Assembly (NCBI GenBank): GCA_965211775.1
Contig: OZ242974.1
Coordinates: 806,001-870,000, forward strand
Direction of reading: 5' to 3'
DNA: 64,000 nucleotides
Source: Thiodiazotropha sp040506975
GTDB taxonomy: Bacteria > Pseudomonadota > Gammaproteobacteria > Chromatiales > Chromatiaceae
Part shown: in pieces, positions 44,226-52,435 of the stretch
How positions within the stretch are numbered: position 1 is the stretch's first letter
How the letters are laid out: every line of letters begins with the position of its first letter
Notes under the pieces: generated by a model
Databases searched by the model: none
What the model was told of the DNA's origin: nothing
The model's input: only the letters and a program-made list of their open reading frames with translations
Program-made: the position numbers and the translations under genes

Positions 44226-44606
44226 ATGAGCCAAAAAAAGCACAATTCCCCCTTCATCTGCGATGTAACGGAGTCAACCTACGAAGCGAAGGTCCTGAAG
44301 GCCTCGTATCAGCAACCGGTTCTTGTGGATTTCTGGGCTGAGTGGTGTGCGCCCTGTATCTCCCTGGCGCCTGCTCTGGAAAGGGTAATAGAGGAGCTGG
44401 AGGGGCTGGTTATGCTGGCCAAGGTTGAGGTTGACGACAATATGCGGTTGGTCGGTCACTATCGTTTGCGCGGTTTTCCTACAGTGATTCTGTTTGTGGA
44501 GGGTAATGAAATCGGACGCTTCCATGGTTCTCGGGCCACACATTGGCTAAGAGAGTGGATCGAGGAACATCTGAGCGACTACCTTGCGGCCGCCCATCAG
44601 GACTGA
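44226..44606 (+). CDS. Thioredoxin family protein
   Basis: A 126-aa thioredoxin-fold protein with the redox motif WCAPC (Cys41, Cys44) and the cis-Pro block GFPTVILF. A short extra N-terminus (SQKKHNSPFICDVTES) carries one more Cys. It lacks a signal peptide and is cytosolic. It may serve as an electron donor, for example to MsrA encoded elsewhere here; that link is inference. Confidence 0.92.
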   Translation: MSQKKHNSPFICDVTESTYEAKVLKASYQQPVLVDFWAEWCAPCISLAPALERVIEELEGLVMLAKVEVDDNMRLVGHYRLRGFPTVILFVEGNEIGRFHGSRATHWLREWIEEHLSDYLAAAHQD

Positions 44607-44839
44607 AATCAGGGGGGGCAATCGGGTGGTTTTTTTTCGCAAACCGTTATCAACAGGGTGCAAATGCTCCTGTGTGGAAGTAAAAAAACATAATTTAATC
44701 AATTAGTTGTTTGCTGCGATTCGGCCGGTTCAGGTGGTCGGTAAAAACTCCTCAAGTTTTCCCGTTTCGCGCCGCAATATAGGGTAATTGGTATTTATGG
44801 TTTCGATCCTCCTCCGGCGCTGAAATAAAGCGCTTTAAG
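44607..44839. other. Intergenic region between thioredoxin and tsaC
   Basis: Convergent intergenic space of 233 bases before the terminator. An eight-T run after GGGTGG at 44627-44640 may contribute to termination. Nothing else is recognised. Confidence 0.35.
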
Positions 44840-44867
44840 CCCACCCTTCCAAGGGTGGGTCTTTTTT
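44840..44867 (+). terminator. Rho-independent terminator between convergent genes
   Basis: Stem CCCACCCTT / AAGGGTGGG with a two-base loop CC and a T-run of TCTTTTTT. It can serve the thioredoxin gene; the stem's A-rich 5' side could also act on tsaC transcripts. Confidence 0.85.
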
Positions 44868-44874
44868 CATTTTT

Positions 44875-45447
44875 TCATGCCCGAATAATCCTGCCGCTCA
44901 GTGCGTCGCGGATTGGCGTGGGGTTCTTCAACTCCCCGGTCTTTCCATGCAGGATAAAATCAACACCATCACCGCAGCGCAAACGAACCTGCAGCGGGGT
45001 GCGTGCCGGCGGATGCTGACTGATATTGGCACTGGTCGATACCAGGGGGGTTCCCGAGGCGCGACAGAGGGCGGCTGCAATGGGGTGGTCGGTAACCCGT
45101 ACCGCCAGGGTAGTGTGCTTTCCCGTCAGCCAGTAGGGCACATTGCGGGTTGCCGGGATCAGCCAGGTTGCGGGGCCGGGCCAGCTTTCGTGAACCATCT
45201 GCATGCCGGCATCGGACAAGGTACCGATATAGGGGCGCAGTGACTCTATCCGATCGGCGATCAGGATCAACCCCTTGGCCATGGGTCGCTGTTTGAGTGC
45301 CAGCAACCGTGATACTGCGTCGGGATCGAGGGGATGGCAACCCAGTCCATACACCGCCTCTGTCGGATAGGCGACAATACCGCCGGTATTGATGATGCGG
45401 GCTGCCTGTCTGAGGCGCCAAGGGTGCGGATCTGTATGAGTGGACAA
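44875..45447 (-). CDS. tsaC: Threonylcarbamoyl-AMP synthase (Sua5/YrdC/TsaC)
   Basis: Makes threonylcarbamoyl-adenylate for the t6A37 modification of tRNAs. The 190-aa single-domain protein is TsaC length. It has GGIVAYPTEAVYGLGCHP, the LKQRPMAKGLILI block and the STSANISQHPPARTP motif. The start is TTG 45447, supported by GGGAG six bases upstream. IS copy 4 lies 73 bases upstream. Confidence 0.93.
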   Translation of the reverse strand: MSTHTDPHPWRLRQAARIINTGGIVAYPTEAVYGLGCHPLDPDAVSRLLALKQRPMAKGLILIADRIESLRPYIGTLSDAGMQMVHESWPGPATWLIPATRNVPYWLTGKHTTLAVRVTDHPIAAALCRASGTPLVSTSANISQHPPARTPLQVRLRCGDGVDFILHGKTGELKNPTPIRDALSGRIIRA

Positions 45448-45506
45448 TAATTGCTCCCTAATCCCAGCAGTTACAAAATCATGGCATGATAACGGTTTAA
45501 GGTATA

Positions 45507-45512
45507 TATAAT
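45507..45512 (+). promoter_or_regulatory. -10-like TATAAT upstream of IS copy 4
   Basis: TATAAT within TATATATAAT, 8 bases before the IS insertion. If the IS and one CTAA are removed it lies about 36 bases before GTG 47121, a normal promoter-to-start distance. No good -35 is seen. Confidence 0.4.
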
Positions 45513-45520
45513 GAAGCTAA

Positions 45521-47088
45521 CCCCAATATTTCACGCATTAAAAAGGCAAAATCCTGATACTTCGATATAATTCAGTTGCTTACACTGTAATCGAAAGGAT
45601 TTTGCCTGTGACAAACTGTACCCAGACTGCCTTTGATTTTCCAGCCCTAAAACGCCGTAAGGTTCAAGCCGAGTTTTCCGGTGGCGATATCACCTCGGAC
45701 GGCGGCGTGTTGCTGCTGCGTGAGATCGACAGGCGTCTGGGATTGCTCGAGGCGGTTGATGCGGTCATCCCCGACCCGCGAGATCCCCGCTATATTGAAC
45801 ACAGCCAGTTGAGCCTGTTGCGCCAGCGAGTCTATGGGCTCTGCCTGGGTTATGAAGATCTGAACGACCATCAGACACTACGCACCGACCCGGCCCTACA
45901 GAGCTCGATCGAACGCGAGGAGGTACTGGGCAGCCAGTCGACACTTTGTCGGCTGGAGAACCGGGTCGATCGCCGGGTTGCCGTTGATGTCCACAACCTA
46001 CTGCTCGAGCAGTTCATTGCCTCATATGATGCACCACCCGATGAGCTGATCCTGGATTTCGACGCCACGGATGATCCGGTGCATGGCCGCCAGGAAGGCC
46101 GCTTCTTTCACGGCTACTACGATCACTACTGCTTCCTGCCCCTGTATGTCTTTTGTGGCGATCAACTGCTGGTGAGTTATCTGCGGCCCAGCCGGATCGA
46201 TGCGCCCAAGCATGCCTGGGCGATTCTGGCGCTGTTGGTCAAACGCCTGCGCCGGGCTTGGCCTGAAGTGCGTATCATCTTTCGGGGCGATAGCGGCTTT
46301 TGCCGTCACCACATGCTCAGCTGGTGCGAGCGCAACGCTGTGGGCTATATCGTGGGCATCGCCAAGAATGACGCCTTGCTGCGGTGTATCCGTGAGCCCA
46401 TGCAGTGGGTTGAGGAACTGGCGAAGCGAACCGGCATGAAGATGCGGGAATTCTTTCAGTTTCACTATGCCGCCAGCACCTGGAAGACGCGTCGCAAGGT
46501 GATCGCCAAACTGGAGGTCACCGACAAGGGGCCAAATCCACGCTTCATCGTCACCAACCTGGCCGGCGACAAACAGCGCCTTTACGATGACCTCTACTGC
46601 GCCCGTGGTGACATGGAGAACCGAATCAAGGAGCAGCAACTGGGGCTGTTCGCCGATCGCACCAGCGCGCATTACTGGTGGGCCAATCAGTTTCGTCTAC
46701 TGCTGTCCAGTCTGGCCTATGTGCTGATGGAGGCCATCCGGCGCCTCGCGCTGAAGGGCACGGAACTGGCGCGTGCACAGATGACCACGATCCGGCTCAA
46801 ACTGTTCAAGATCGGGGCGGTCATCATTCGCAACACGCGACGGATCCGCTTCCTGCTCTCCAGCACCTATCCCTATCAGGCGCTGTTTTTCCAGGTGGCG
46901 GCACGACTCAAGCCGGGATAGCCCGGCAGAGTGCTGCCCCGGCACGTTGATCAACAATGGGGGTAAGGGGGAGTCTGCCCGGAGGGTGGAAAATCAGGGC
47001 TTGATAGAGGTTTGGTTCCCAGTGAGGGCAAACCATCCAAGCTTGGCCATATCACCGGCTAAATTTAAAAACGGATGAAACATGCGGG
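45521..47088 (+). mobile_element. IS1380-family element, 1568-bp type, copy 4
   Basis: Complete element flanked by CTAA at 45517-45520 and 47089-47092. It is inserted in the 5' region of the SBP-PAS gene. Copy 4 shares a T (ACTGTACCC) with copy 2 where copies 1 and 3 have C, near the transposase start. Confidence 0.95.
45602..46921 (+). CDS. IS1380-family transposase (copy 4)
   Basis: A 439-aa DDE transposase identical in protein to copies 2 and 3. The LDFDATDD, RGDSGFCRHH and MENRIKEQ blocks are intact. Confidence 0.95.
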   Translation: MPVTNCTQTAFDFPALKRRKVQAEFSGGDITSDGGVLLLREIDRRLGLLEAVDAVIPDPRDPRYIEHSQLSLLRQRVYGLCLGYEDLNDHQTLRTDPALQSSIEREEVLGSQSTLCRLENRVDRRVAVDVHNLLLEQFIASYDAPPDELILDFDATDDPVHGRQEGRFFHGYYDHYCFLPLYVFCGDQLLVSYLRPSRIDAPKHAWAILALLVKRLRRAWPEVRIIFRGDSGFCRHHMLSWCERNAVGYIVGIAKNDALLRCIREPMQWVEELAKRTGMKMREFFQFHYAASTWKTRRKVIAKLEVTDKGPNPRFIVTNLAGDKQRLYDDLYCARGDMENRIKEQQLGLFADRTSAHYWWANQFRLLLSSLAYVLMEAIRRLALKGTELARAQMTTIRLKLFKIGAVIIRNTRRIRFLLSSTYPYQALFFQVAARLKPG

Positions 47089-47120
47089 CTAAAGGCGTGC
47101 AGATCGGAGAATCTCAAACG

Positions 47121-48557
47121 GTGTTGTATCGATTTTTTGGCCTTTGTCTGCTGGGGTTGATTATCTCGACCCAGGGAATGGCGCAGGCCCCTCGGTTCAG
47201 TCCCGCTGAAAAGGCATGGCTTACTGAGCATCAATTTCTGCGGGTGGGTGTGGCTGAAATGACGCCACCCATTCTCTATTTCGAAAGGTCTCAATCCAAG
47301 GGGTTGGTACCTGATTACATGCGGGCCTTGGCCGATAGGCTGGGCCTGCAGCTGCAGATCCGCCATTTCCCCGACCAAGGGACTCTGCTAAAAGCGTTGC
47401 GAGAAGGTGAGGTGGATCTGATCGGTGCGCTTGTGCATACCGATACGGCTGCTCACGATCTCCACTTTTCCCGTCCCTATCTGAATCTTCCCGCGGCCAT
47501 ATTTACCACTGACAGAATCGTTGACAAAGGAATCACGGCACTCGATGGGCTGGAGGGCTCAGTGGTTGCCGGAAGTGTCTGGGAAGAGGGTATCCCCCAC
47601 CTCCTGCCTTCCTTGAACGTCATGGCCTTCAATGACCTGGACCAGGCGCTGAAAGCGGTTATTGCCGACAGGGCTCAGGCCTATATTGGCGATACCGCAA
47701 GCGTCAGCCATCTGCTTGCAACCACGGAAGGTTATGATGAACTGAAAGAGATGATGCGGCTAGACATGGACGTTGATGTGGCCGTGGCCACGCTCTTCTC
47801 GGAACCGGTACTGCAGAGTCTGCTACAAAAAGGGCTTGACCGGCTCAGCACGGAGGATATGCACGATATCTGGTACAACTGGCAAGGTCTCGAAGCTCCT
47901 GTAAAACAGGGTGGTAACCTGGTTACAACCATAGTATGGGGATTTATTCTAGCGTTATGGAGCCTTTTTCTCGCCTGGGCGGTAAGGTTGCACGCGAAAA
48001 AGGCGTTGAATCATCATCGGAGTAAAACCAGGCGGTCAATCAAACGCCTGAGGCGCAGAGAAAATCTGCTCAAGCAAAAATTGCTCAACCTGAAACACAA
48101 GACCAAGCGGTATCGCCATCGTGCAAAGGTACTGCGTCAACAGGTCGATTTCATCAGTGAAGTACTGCCCTCGTGCTCATGGAGTTGGGATCCGTCGGAT
48201 GAGGTCTGCCAATGGGATGATGAGATGTTTCACATGGCCGGACAGGAAAGAGGGGCATTTACGCCTGATCCCGAGTCGATTCTGAATCTCGTACATGAGC
48301 GGGACAGAAACAACATTGCACAGTTATTCGATAGCGGTAATAGGGATGAAATCCGCATAAGCTACCGTCTTCTGTTGGCCGACGGCGGGGAGAGAAGGGT
48401 ACTTGACTACAGTCACTTTGTCCCCGGCGATACCGAGGATTCCGGCAAACGGGTGGGAATCTGCTGGGATGTGGATCATTTCTTCAGCTCGGGTGGGGAC
48501 CTGTTGCATATATCCGGTGCGGGAGATTCCTCCATCGTGGTTGAAACGGTGAAATAG
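47121..48557 (+). CDS. Periplasmic-binding-domain plus PAS-like sensor without output domain
   Basis: A signal peptide (YRFFGLCLLGLIISTQGMAQ) precedes a family-3 solute-binding domain (VGVAEMTPPILYFER, LVPDYMRALADRLGLQLQIR, LREGEVDLIGALVHTD). A transmembrane helix (TTIVWGFILALWSLFLAWAV), a basic coiled coil and a PAS-like domain (WSWDPSDEVCQWDDEMFHM) follow. No GGDEF, kinase or HAMP output follows, so it may act through a partner or be truncated. The frame opens at ATG 47082, but that codon belongs to IS copy 4. In the uninterrupted sequence no ATG is in frame, and GTG 47121 behind GGAGA is the likely native start. Confidence 0.78.
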   Translation: MLYRFFGLCLLGLIISTQGMAQAPRFSPAEKAWLTEHQFLRVGVAEMTPPILYFERSQSKGLVPDYMRALADRLGLQLQIRHFPDQGTLLKALREGEVDLIGALVHTDTAAHDLHFSRPYLNLPAAIFTTDRIVDKGITALDGLEGSVVAGSVWEEGIPHLLPSLNVMAFNDLDQALKAVIADRAQAYIGDTASVSHLLATTEGYDELKEMMRLDMDVDVAVATLFSEPVLQSLLQKGLDRLSTEDMHDIWYNWQGLEAPVKQGGNLVTTIVWGFILALWSLFLAWAVRLHAKKALNHHRSKTRRSIKRLRRRENLLKQKLLNLKHKTKRYRHRAKVLRQQVDFISEVLPSCSWSWDPSDEVCQWDDEMFHMAGQERGAFTPDPESILNLVHERDRNNIAQLFDSGNRDEIRISYRLLLADGGERRVLDYSHFVPGDTEDSGKRVGICWDVDHFFSSGGDLLHISGAGDSSIVVETVK

Positions 48558-48776
48558 TAAACAGGGCTGAATGTAAATCTATGTGGCTCTATCGGACGTC
48601 AGTGCGGCCATCGGGTTAGAATGACCAGTACACGGCTTGCCCACGCTTAACCAGCTTGTGGTCTGGTTGTCTTTGAATAATATTCCGTAATATCGAATAT
48701 TTCTGGTGTGATATCGGGGATGTAATGCCTTGTTCGCAAAACTTCAACAAGCACCTTTACAATATTTTATTGTCAC
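48558..48776. other. Intergenic region upstream of mlaC
   Basis: AACCAG/CTGGTT around CTTGTGGT near 48648-48667 could form a weak stem. The AT-rich segment ATAATATTCCGTAATATC at about 48675 may hold the mlaC promoter. No gene is seen. Confidence 0.35.
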
Positions 48777-48795
48777 ATTAGTGTTAACTGGCCCT
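48777..48795 (-). repeat. Dispersed intergenic repeat, copy 3
   Basis: Minus strand AGGGCCAGTTAACACTAAT, differing from copy 1 at one of 19 positions. It lies 30 bases before the mlaC start. Confidence 0.6.
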
Positions 48796-48825
48796 AACGG
48801 GCTGGAACAAGGGGTATAGGGAACC

Positions 48826-49455
48826 ATGAACAGACTATCAACCACGCTTCTCCTTATTTTTCTATTTACATTCAGTCTCTCCGCGTCAGCCAATGTCACA
48901 CCTTCAGAGCGGATTGAAGAGACCGTAAACCAAGTGCTGACGGTGCTTAAAGATCAATCCTTGGGCAGGCAGGATCGTCGCGACCAGGTAAAGGATATCG
49001 TGCGCAAGCGTTTTGATTATGAATCCATGTCCCAGGTGATTCTGGCCGCCAACTGGCGCAAGGCCAGCAAGCCGCAACGGGAACAGTTCATCACCCTTTT
49101 CCGGGAGCTGTTGGAGCAGACCTACTTCTCCGTCATTGACAGTTACAGCGACCAGTCCGTGCGTATGGGCAGGGAACGGATGAAAGGCAAGCTGGCAAAT
49201 GTTCAGACCTTCATCGTGGCGGCCAACAAGGAGCTGGCGGTGAGTTATAAGATGCGGTTTCGCGATGATGACTGGTATGCCTATGATGTGGCGGTGGACG
49301 GGGTCAGTCTTGTGAGCAACTACCGCACCTCTTTCCGCAATCTTGTAAAAAGCAAGGGAATGGAGGGGGTGCTGGCCGAACTGGCACAAAAGGTTGCGTC
49401 CCTCAAGGCCAAGAACAAGAATAGTGAACAGGGCACCCCAGCTACTGAAGAGTAG
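48826..49455 (+). CDS. mlaC: MlaC-like phospholipid-binding periplasmic protein
   Basis: A 209-aa exported protein (signal NRLSTTLLLIFLFTFSLSASA) of the MlaC/Ttg2D family, which shuttles phospholipids between outer-membrane and inner-membrane Mla complexes. Family blocks are visible: RDQVKDIVRKRFDYESMSQVIL, FITLFRELLEQTYFSVIDSY, and YDVAVDGVSLVSNYRTSFRN. The usual mlaFEDB neighbours are absent, so it is an orphan copy and might serve another lipid system. Confidence 0.88.
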   Translation: MNRLSTTLLLIFLFTFSLSASANVTPSERIEETVNQVLTVLKDQSLGRQDRRDQVKDIVRKRFDYESMSQVILAANWRKASKPQREQFITLFRELLEQTYFSVIDSYSDQSVRMGRERMKGKLANVQTFIVAANKELAVSYKMRFRDDDWYAYDVAVDGVSLVSNYRTSFRNLVKSKGMEGVLAELAQKVASLKAKNKNSEQGTPATEE

Positions 49456-49708
49456 CCCTGTCATGAAATTTAGGATTTAACGACCATCACAACAAGAAAT
49501 CAGTGCCAAAGGACTTGTTTGCATCAGTATGACAGCCACTGTCGCGGCTAGAAAACGCCAACAATGACCGGGACCATGACTTGGGCGATGCGATGGAGAG
49601 ATCGCGCCCTCGAATGTCGCGTTTCCTGTTGCTGGCGAGTATGCCAAGATGGTGGTGATCAAACTCGTGTAGCCAGTACCTCGAAAGGACCACTGAAGGA
49701 GACCAAAC
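49456..49708. other. Intergenic region, no gene supported
   Basis: About 250 bases between mlaC and the Met-rich gene. Short ORFs on both strands have no ribosome-binding site and look like shadows. It probably holds the promoter for the next gene; no operator is recognised. Confidence 0.35.
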
Positions 49709-50587
49709 ATGCACAACAAGAAAGTATTCATCCTGATCTTCGCGTTTCTCATGTCTCCCGCGCAAGCCCTGTGGGCGGAAGGGATTGAGGGCGCTGCTGC
49801 TGAAGGGAGCGCTGACGAGGCCTTGCCTGCTATCCAGGACGAACCGGCAATAGAGACGGAGCCGGTGGCTGTGGGCAGGACAGAATCGGCTGCCATGACT
49901 GAAGCAGCTGTCAATACTGTGGAGCCGGCCGAAGCGACAGAGGCTGTTGAGACAACCGATGCCATCGCTGATGAGGCTTCATCAGAAACAGCGAGCGATT
50001 TATCCAAGGCCGACATCACCAGGGATTCCATGAGGGATCACTGGAAGGCGCGTGAAGAGCAATACCAGGCCCTGAGAAAGCGGGCGGAGGAGGCCGGCGT
50101 CATGCTGCCGGAGAGCCCGCCGTGGCGTTCGGAAATGGGTCAGATGATGCGTCCGGACATGGAAGAGCGCATGGCTCATCGCAAAAAGATGATGTCGATG
50201 ACTGAGGAAGAGCGGGATAGCTTGCGCCGGCAGCACTATCAGGAGATGCGTAGCCGCGCAGAGGAGTCGGGCATCGAGATGCCAGAAACACCCCCCTGGG
50301 CCGCTCGTCAGCAGGCGATGGATGAAGAGTGGGCAAAACATCAGAAGGTCATCGAGGGAATGAGCGATGAAGAGCGGGCGGCATGTCACGCCATGCACAG
50401 GCGCCATATGGGCATGATGCGCGGTGGTCGAGCAGGAACCGGCTGCGGCGGCATGGGCCATCAGGGTTGCGGTATGCATAAGGGCGACTATGCGCCGAGA
50501 ATGATGCCGGGTTATGGCCCGGGTTACGGATATGGGCCCGGCCCCGTCCCTTATGGACCGCAAAATTTCTGGGATCCGAACCAGTAG
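49709..50587 (+). CDS. Exported Met/Gly-rich protein with internal repeats
   Basis: A 292-aa protein with a signal peptide (KKVFILIFAFLMSPAQALWA) and an acidic Ala/Glu/Thr linker to residue 100. Two repeat units follow. Each has an M-T/S-x-EER segment and a YQxxRxRAEExGxxxPExPPW segment: residues 119-139 end in LPESPPW and 177-197 in MPETPPW. The C-terminus is rich in His, Met, Gly and Tyr (HRRHMGMMRGG, then PGYGPGYGYGPGPVPYGP). It could bind copper or other metals through Met/His, but no family is recognised. Confidence 0.7.
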   Translation: MHNKKVFILIFAFLMSPAQALWAEGIEGAAAEGSADEALPAIQDEPAIETEPVAVGRTESAAMTEAAVNTVEPAEATEAVETTDAIADEASSETASDLSKADITRDSMRDHWKAREEQYQALRKRAEEAGVMLPESPPWRSEMGQMMRPDMEERMAHRKKMMSMTEEERDSLRRQHYQEMRSRAEESGIEMPETPPWAARQQAMDEEWAKHQKVIEGMSDEERAACHAMHRRHMGMMRGGRAGTGCGGMGHQGCGMHKGDYAPRMMPGYGPGYGYGPGPVPYGPQNFWDPNQ

Positions 50588-50711
50588 GGAAGCTCCTCCC
50601 GGACGGCATGGATGATTTCCAGGGCCTCACCGTGCGTCAGGTTGGCGGTGACCGACGCTGACGGCGGTGATGGCTCGGGATGACGGCTTCAGGTCGAAGC
50701 TGAAACAGGCC

Positions 50712-51362
50712 CTAGGTCTTCATCTCTTCCAATAGTTTCTCGGTTTCCCGTCGAGTCAGAAAACGCCAGGGTCTCGGTATGAGCCCAGGTACGCGTTTCT
50801 GATAATTGCGATAAGTCTCGCCATGGTAGACCAGCAGCTTGTTCTCTTCCAGGCGGGATCCCAGCGCTAGATAACAGGTGACTGCAATGGCCGATACCAG
50901 GCGTGCGGGATCCATCTCCTGCGCCCATATCAATATCAGCCCCAGGCTGTACCAGGGATGACGGACGAAACGGTGCAGCGGGGAGATATGCAGCCGTTCC
51001 AGGTCATTGACATCCTGTTGCTGCCGTTGCAATTGCCGGATACCGAGAAATTCCCTGCCGTCGTAGTAGCGCATTGACCAGATGAAACCGGCGAGCGAGA
51101 TGATCATTAAGCCATAAGCCAGCCATGCCATGGCCCCCTGCCATTGCCATAATGGGTCTGAACGGTATGACCAGAGCATATAGAGCGGAGGGGCGAGCAG
51201 TAACAGCGCAACCAGATTGAAGAGCAGCCGGTACCAGGGCGCCACTGTCGGCAGATATTGGGCGAATACCCTTTTCATCCATAATGAGGCGAGCAGGGAG
51301 TGACTCAGGAAATAGATCAGCCAGACCAGAGCAAGCAGGATCAGCTCGACACTTGTCGGCAT
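50712..51362 (-). CDS. NnrU/ICMT-like membrane protein
   Basis: A 216-aa protein with about five membrane helices. The C-terminal pattern is that of isoprenylcysteine-methyltransferase-like/NnrU proteins: RHPWYSLGLILIWA, then RLEENKLLVYHGETYRNYQKRVPGLIP. These bind SAM, although many NnrU-type members have no proven activity. It lies downstream of ppk2 on the same strand with a hairpin between them. Confidence 0.78.
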   Translation of the reverse strand: MPTSVELILLALVWLIYFLSHSLLASLWMKRVFAQYLPTVAPWYRLLFNLVALLLLAPPLYMLWSYRSDPLWQWQGAMAWLAYGLMIISLAGFIWSMRYYDGREFLGIRQLQRQQQDVNDLERLHISPLHRFVRHPWYSLGLILIWAQEMDPARLVSAIAVTCYLALGSRLEENKLLVYHGETYRNYQKRVPGLIPRPWRFLTRRETEKLLEEMKT

Positions 51363-51392
51363 GGATAATGTTCGCGGCTTGAGTCTGACGAA

Positions 51393-51414
51393 ACGGGCGA
51401 CAGAAGTCGCCCGT
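51393..51414 (-). terminator. Hairpin between ppk2 and NnrU-like gene
   Basis: Perfect 9-bp stem ACGGGCGAC / GTCGCCCGT with a four-base loop. On the minus strand it is followed by TTTCGTC, a short U-tract, so it may be an attenuating terminator. Confidence 0.55.
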
Positions 51415-51425
51415 GCCGGGAGAAT

Positions 51426-52340
51426 TCAGTGATCAAACTTGCCTCGTTGCAGGCGTTGCGCCTCCATCACTTCCAGTTCCCTCGAACCGGATATCACAAT
51501 ATCGGGGTCGGGCACGAAATCGATATCGTGATTGAGACGCTCGTAGGGCGCTGAGTTGAGGATGACCCGCATGGCATTCAATCGGGCCAGATGCTTGTCA
51601 TTTGAGCGGATGATCGTCCAGGGGGCATGGGTGGTGTTTGTGTTCTTCAGCATCTCGTATTTTTGCCTGCTGAATTCGTCCCAACGGTCCTGTGCCTGTA
51701 CATCGATCTCCGACAGCTTCCACTGACGCAAGGCATCCGTCTTGCGGCGCTCGAAGCGTCTCGCCTGCTCCTCCTTGGTGACCGAAAAGTAGAGCTTCAC
51801 CAGAATGGTCCCCTGCCGTACCAGATCTTTTTCGAAGCCCTGACAGCCGGTCATGAAATTGTCATATTCCTCCTGGGAGCAGAAGCCGAAGATCGGTTCC
51901 ACAATTGCACGGTTGTACCAGCTCCTGTCGAACAGAACGATTTCCCCCCCGCGTGGGAACTGGGCGATATATTTTTGAAAAAACCACTGGCTTTTCTGTT
52001 CCTCGGTGGGTTTACCGAGGGCGACCACACGGTAGTGTTTTTCGTTCATATAGCGTGTGACGCGACGGATGGTGCCACCCTTGCCGGCAGCATCCCGGCC
52101 CTCAAAAAGTATGATCATTCGGGTCCGGGTCTTTTCCAGATATTGCTGCAGTCGGATCAACTCAGCCTGGTAGGGCTTCAACTCCTCCTCGCGCTTGTAT
52201 CTGCGGATTGCCTTCTTGTCACTCTTTTTCTCTTGACCCAACTGCTGTTTGATGCGCTCGTACTCATTCAGCAGCTCGTCGAGCCTGACGGGTTGCTCAT
52301 CGATATAGACGGTCTCAGGGTTTTTGCTTTCTTCGTTCAT
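51426..52340 (-). CDS. ppk2: Polyphosphate kinase 2
   Basis: Transfers phosphate between polyphosphate and nucleoside di- or monophosphates. The 304-aa protein has Walker A GRDAAGKGG (residues 81-89), Walker B FDRSWYNRA with Asp138, and the lid block RFERRKTDALRQWKLSEIDVQAQ. A GGGGG ribosome-binding site precedes ATG 52340. Polyphosphate metabolism links it to the Pit, Na/Pi and phoB genes in this window, although it is not adjacent to them. Confidence 0.94.
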   Translation of the reverse strand: MNEESKNPETVYIDEQPVRLDELLNEYERIKQQLGQEKKSDKKAIRRYKREEELKPYQAELIRLQQYLEKTRTRMIILFEGRDAAGKGGTIRRVTRYMNEKHYRVVALGKPTEEQKSQWFFQKYIAQFPRGGEIVLFDRSWYNRAIVEPIFGFCSQEEYDNFMTGCQGFEKDLVRQGTILVKLYFSVTKEEQARRFERRKTDALRQWKLSEIDVQAQDRWDEFSRQKYEMLKNTNTTHAPWTIIRSNDKHLARLNAMRVILNSAPYERLNHDIDFVPDPDIVISGSRELEVMEAQRLQRGKFDH

Positions 52341-52435
52341 TTTGCCCCCCTCTTACGAAGCTGCGTTGCAATATCGGTATATTATGACTTTTTTGGACGC
52401 TCAATGTTGAGATTTTTTCAATGAATACGGCAACA

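Noticed and set aside
49477..50031. 184-aa minus-strand ORF opposite the Met-rich gene
   Set aside because: It is a Ser/Ala-rich shadow of the Ala/Glu-rich linker on the plus strand without a start signal.
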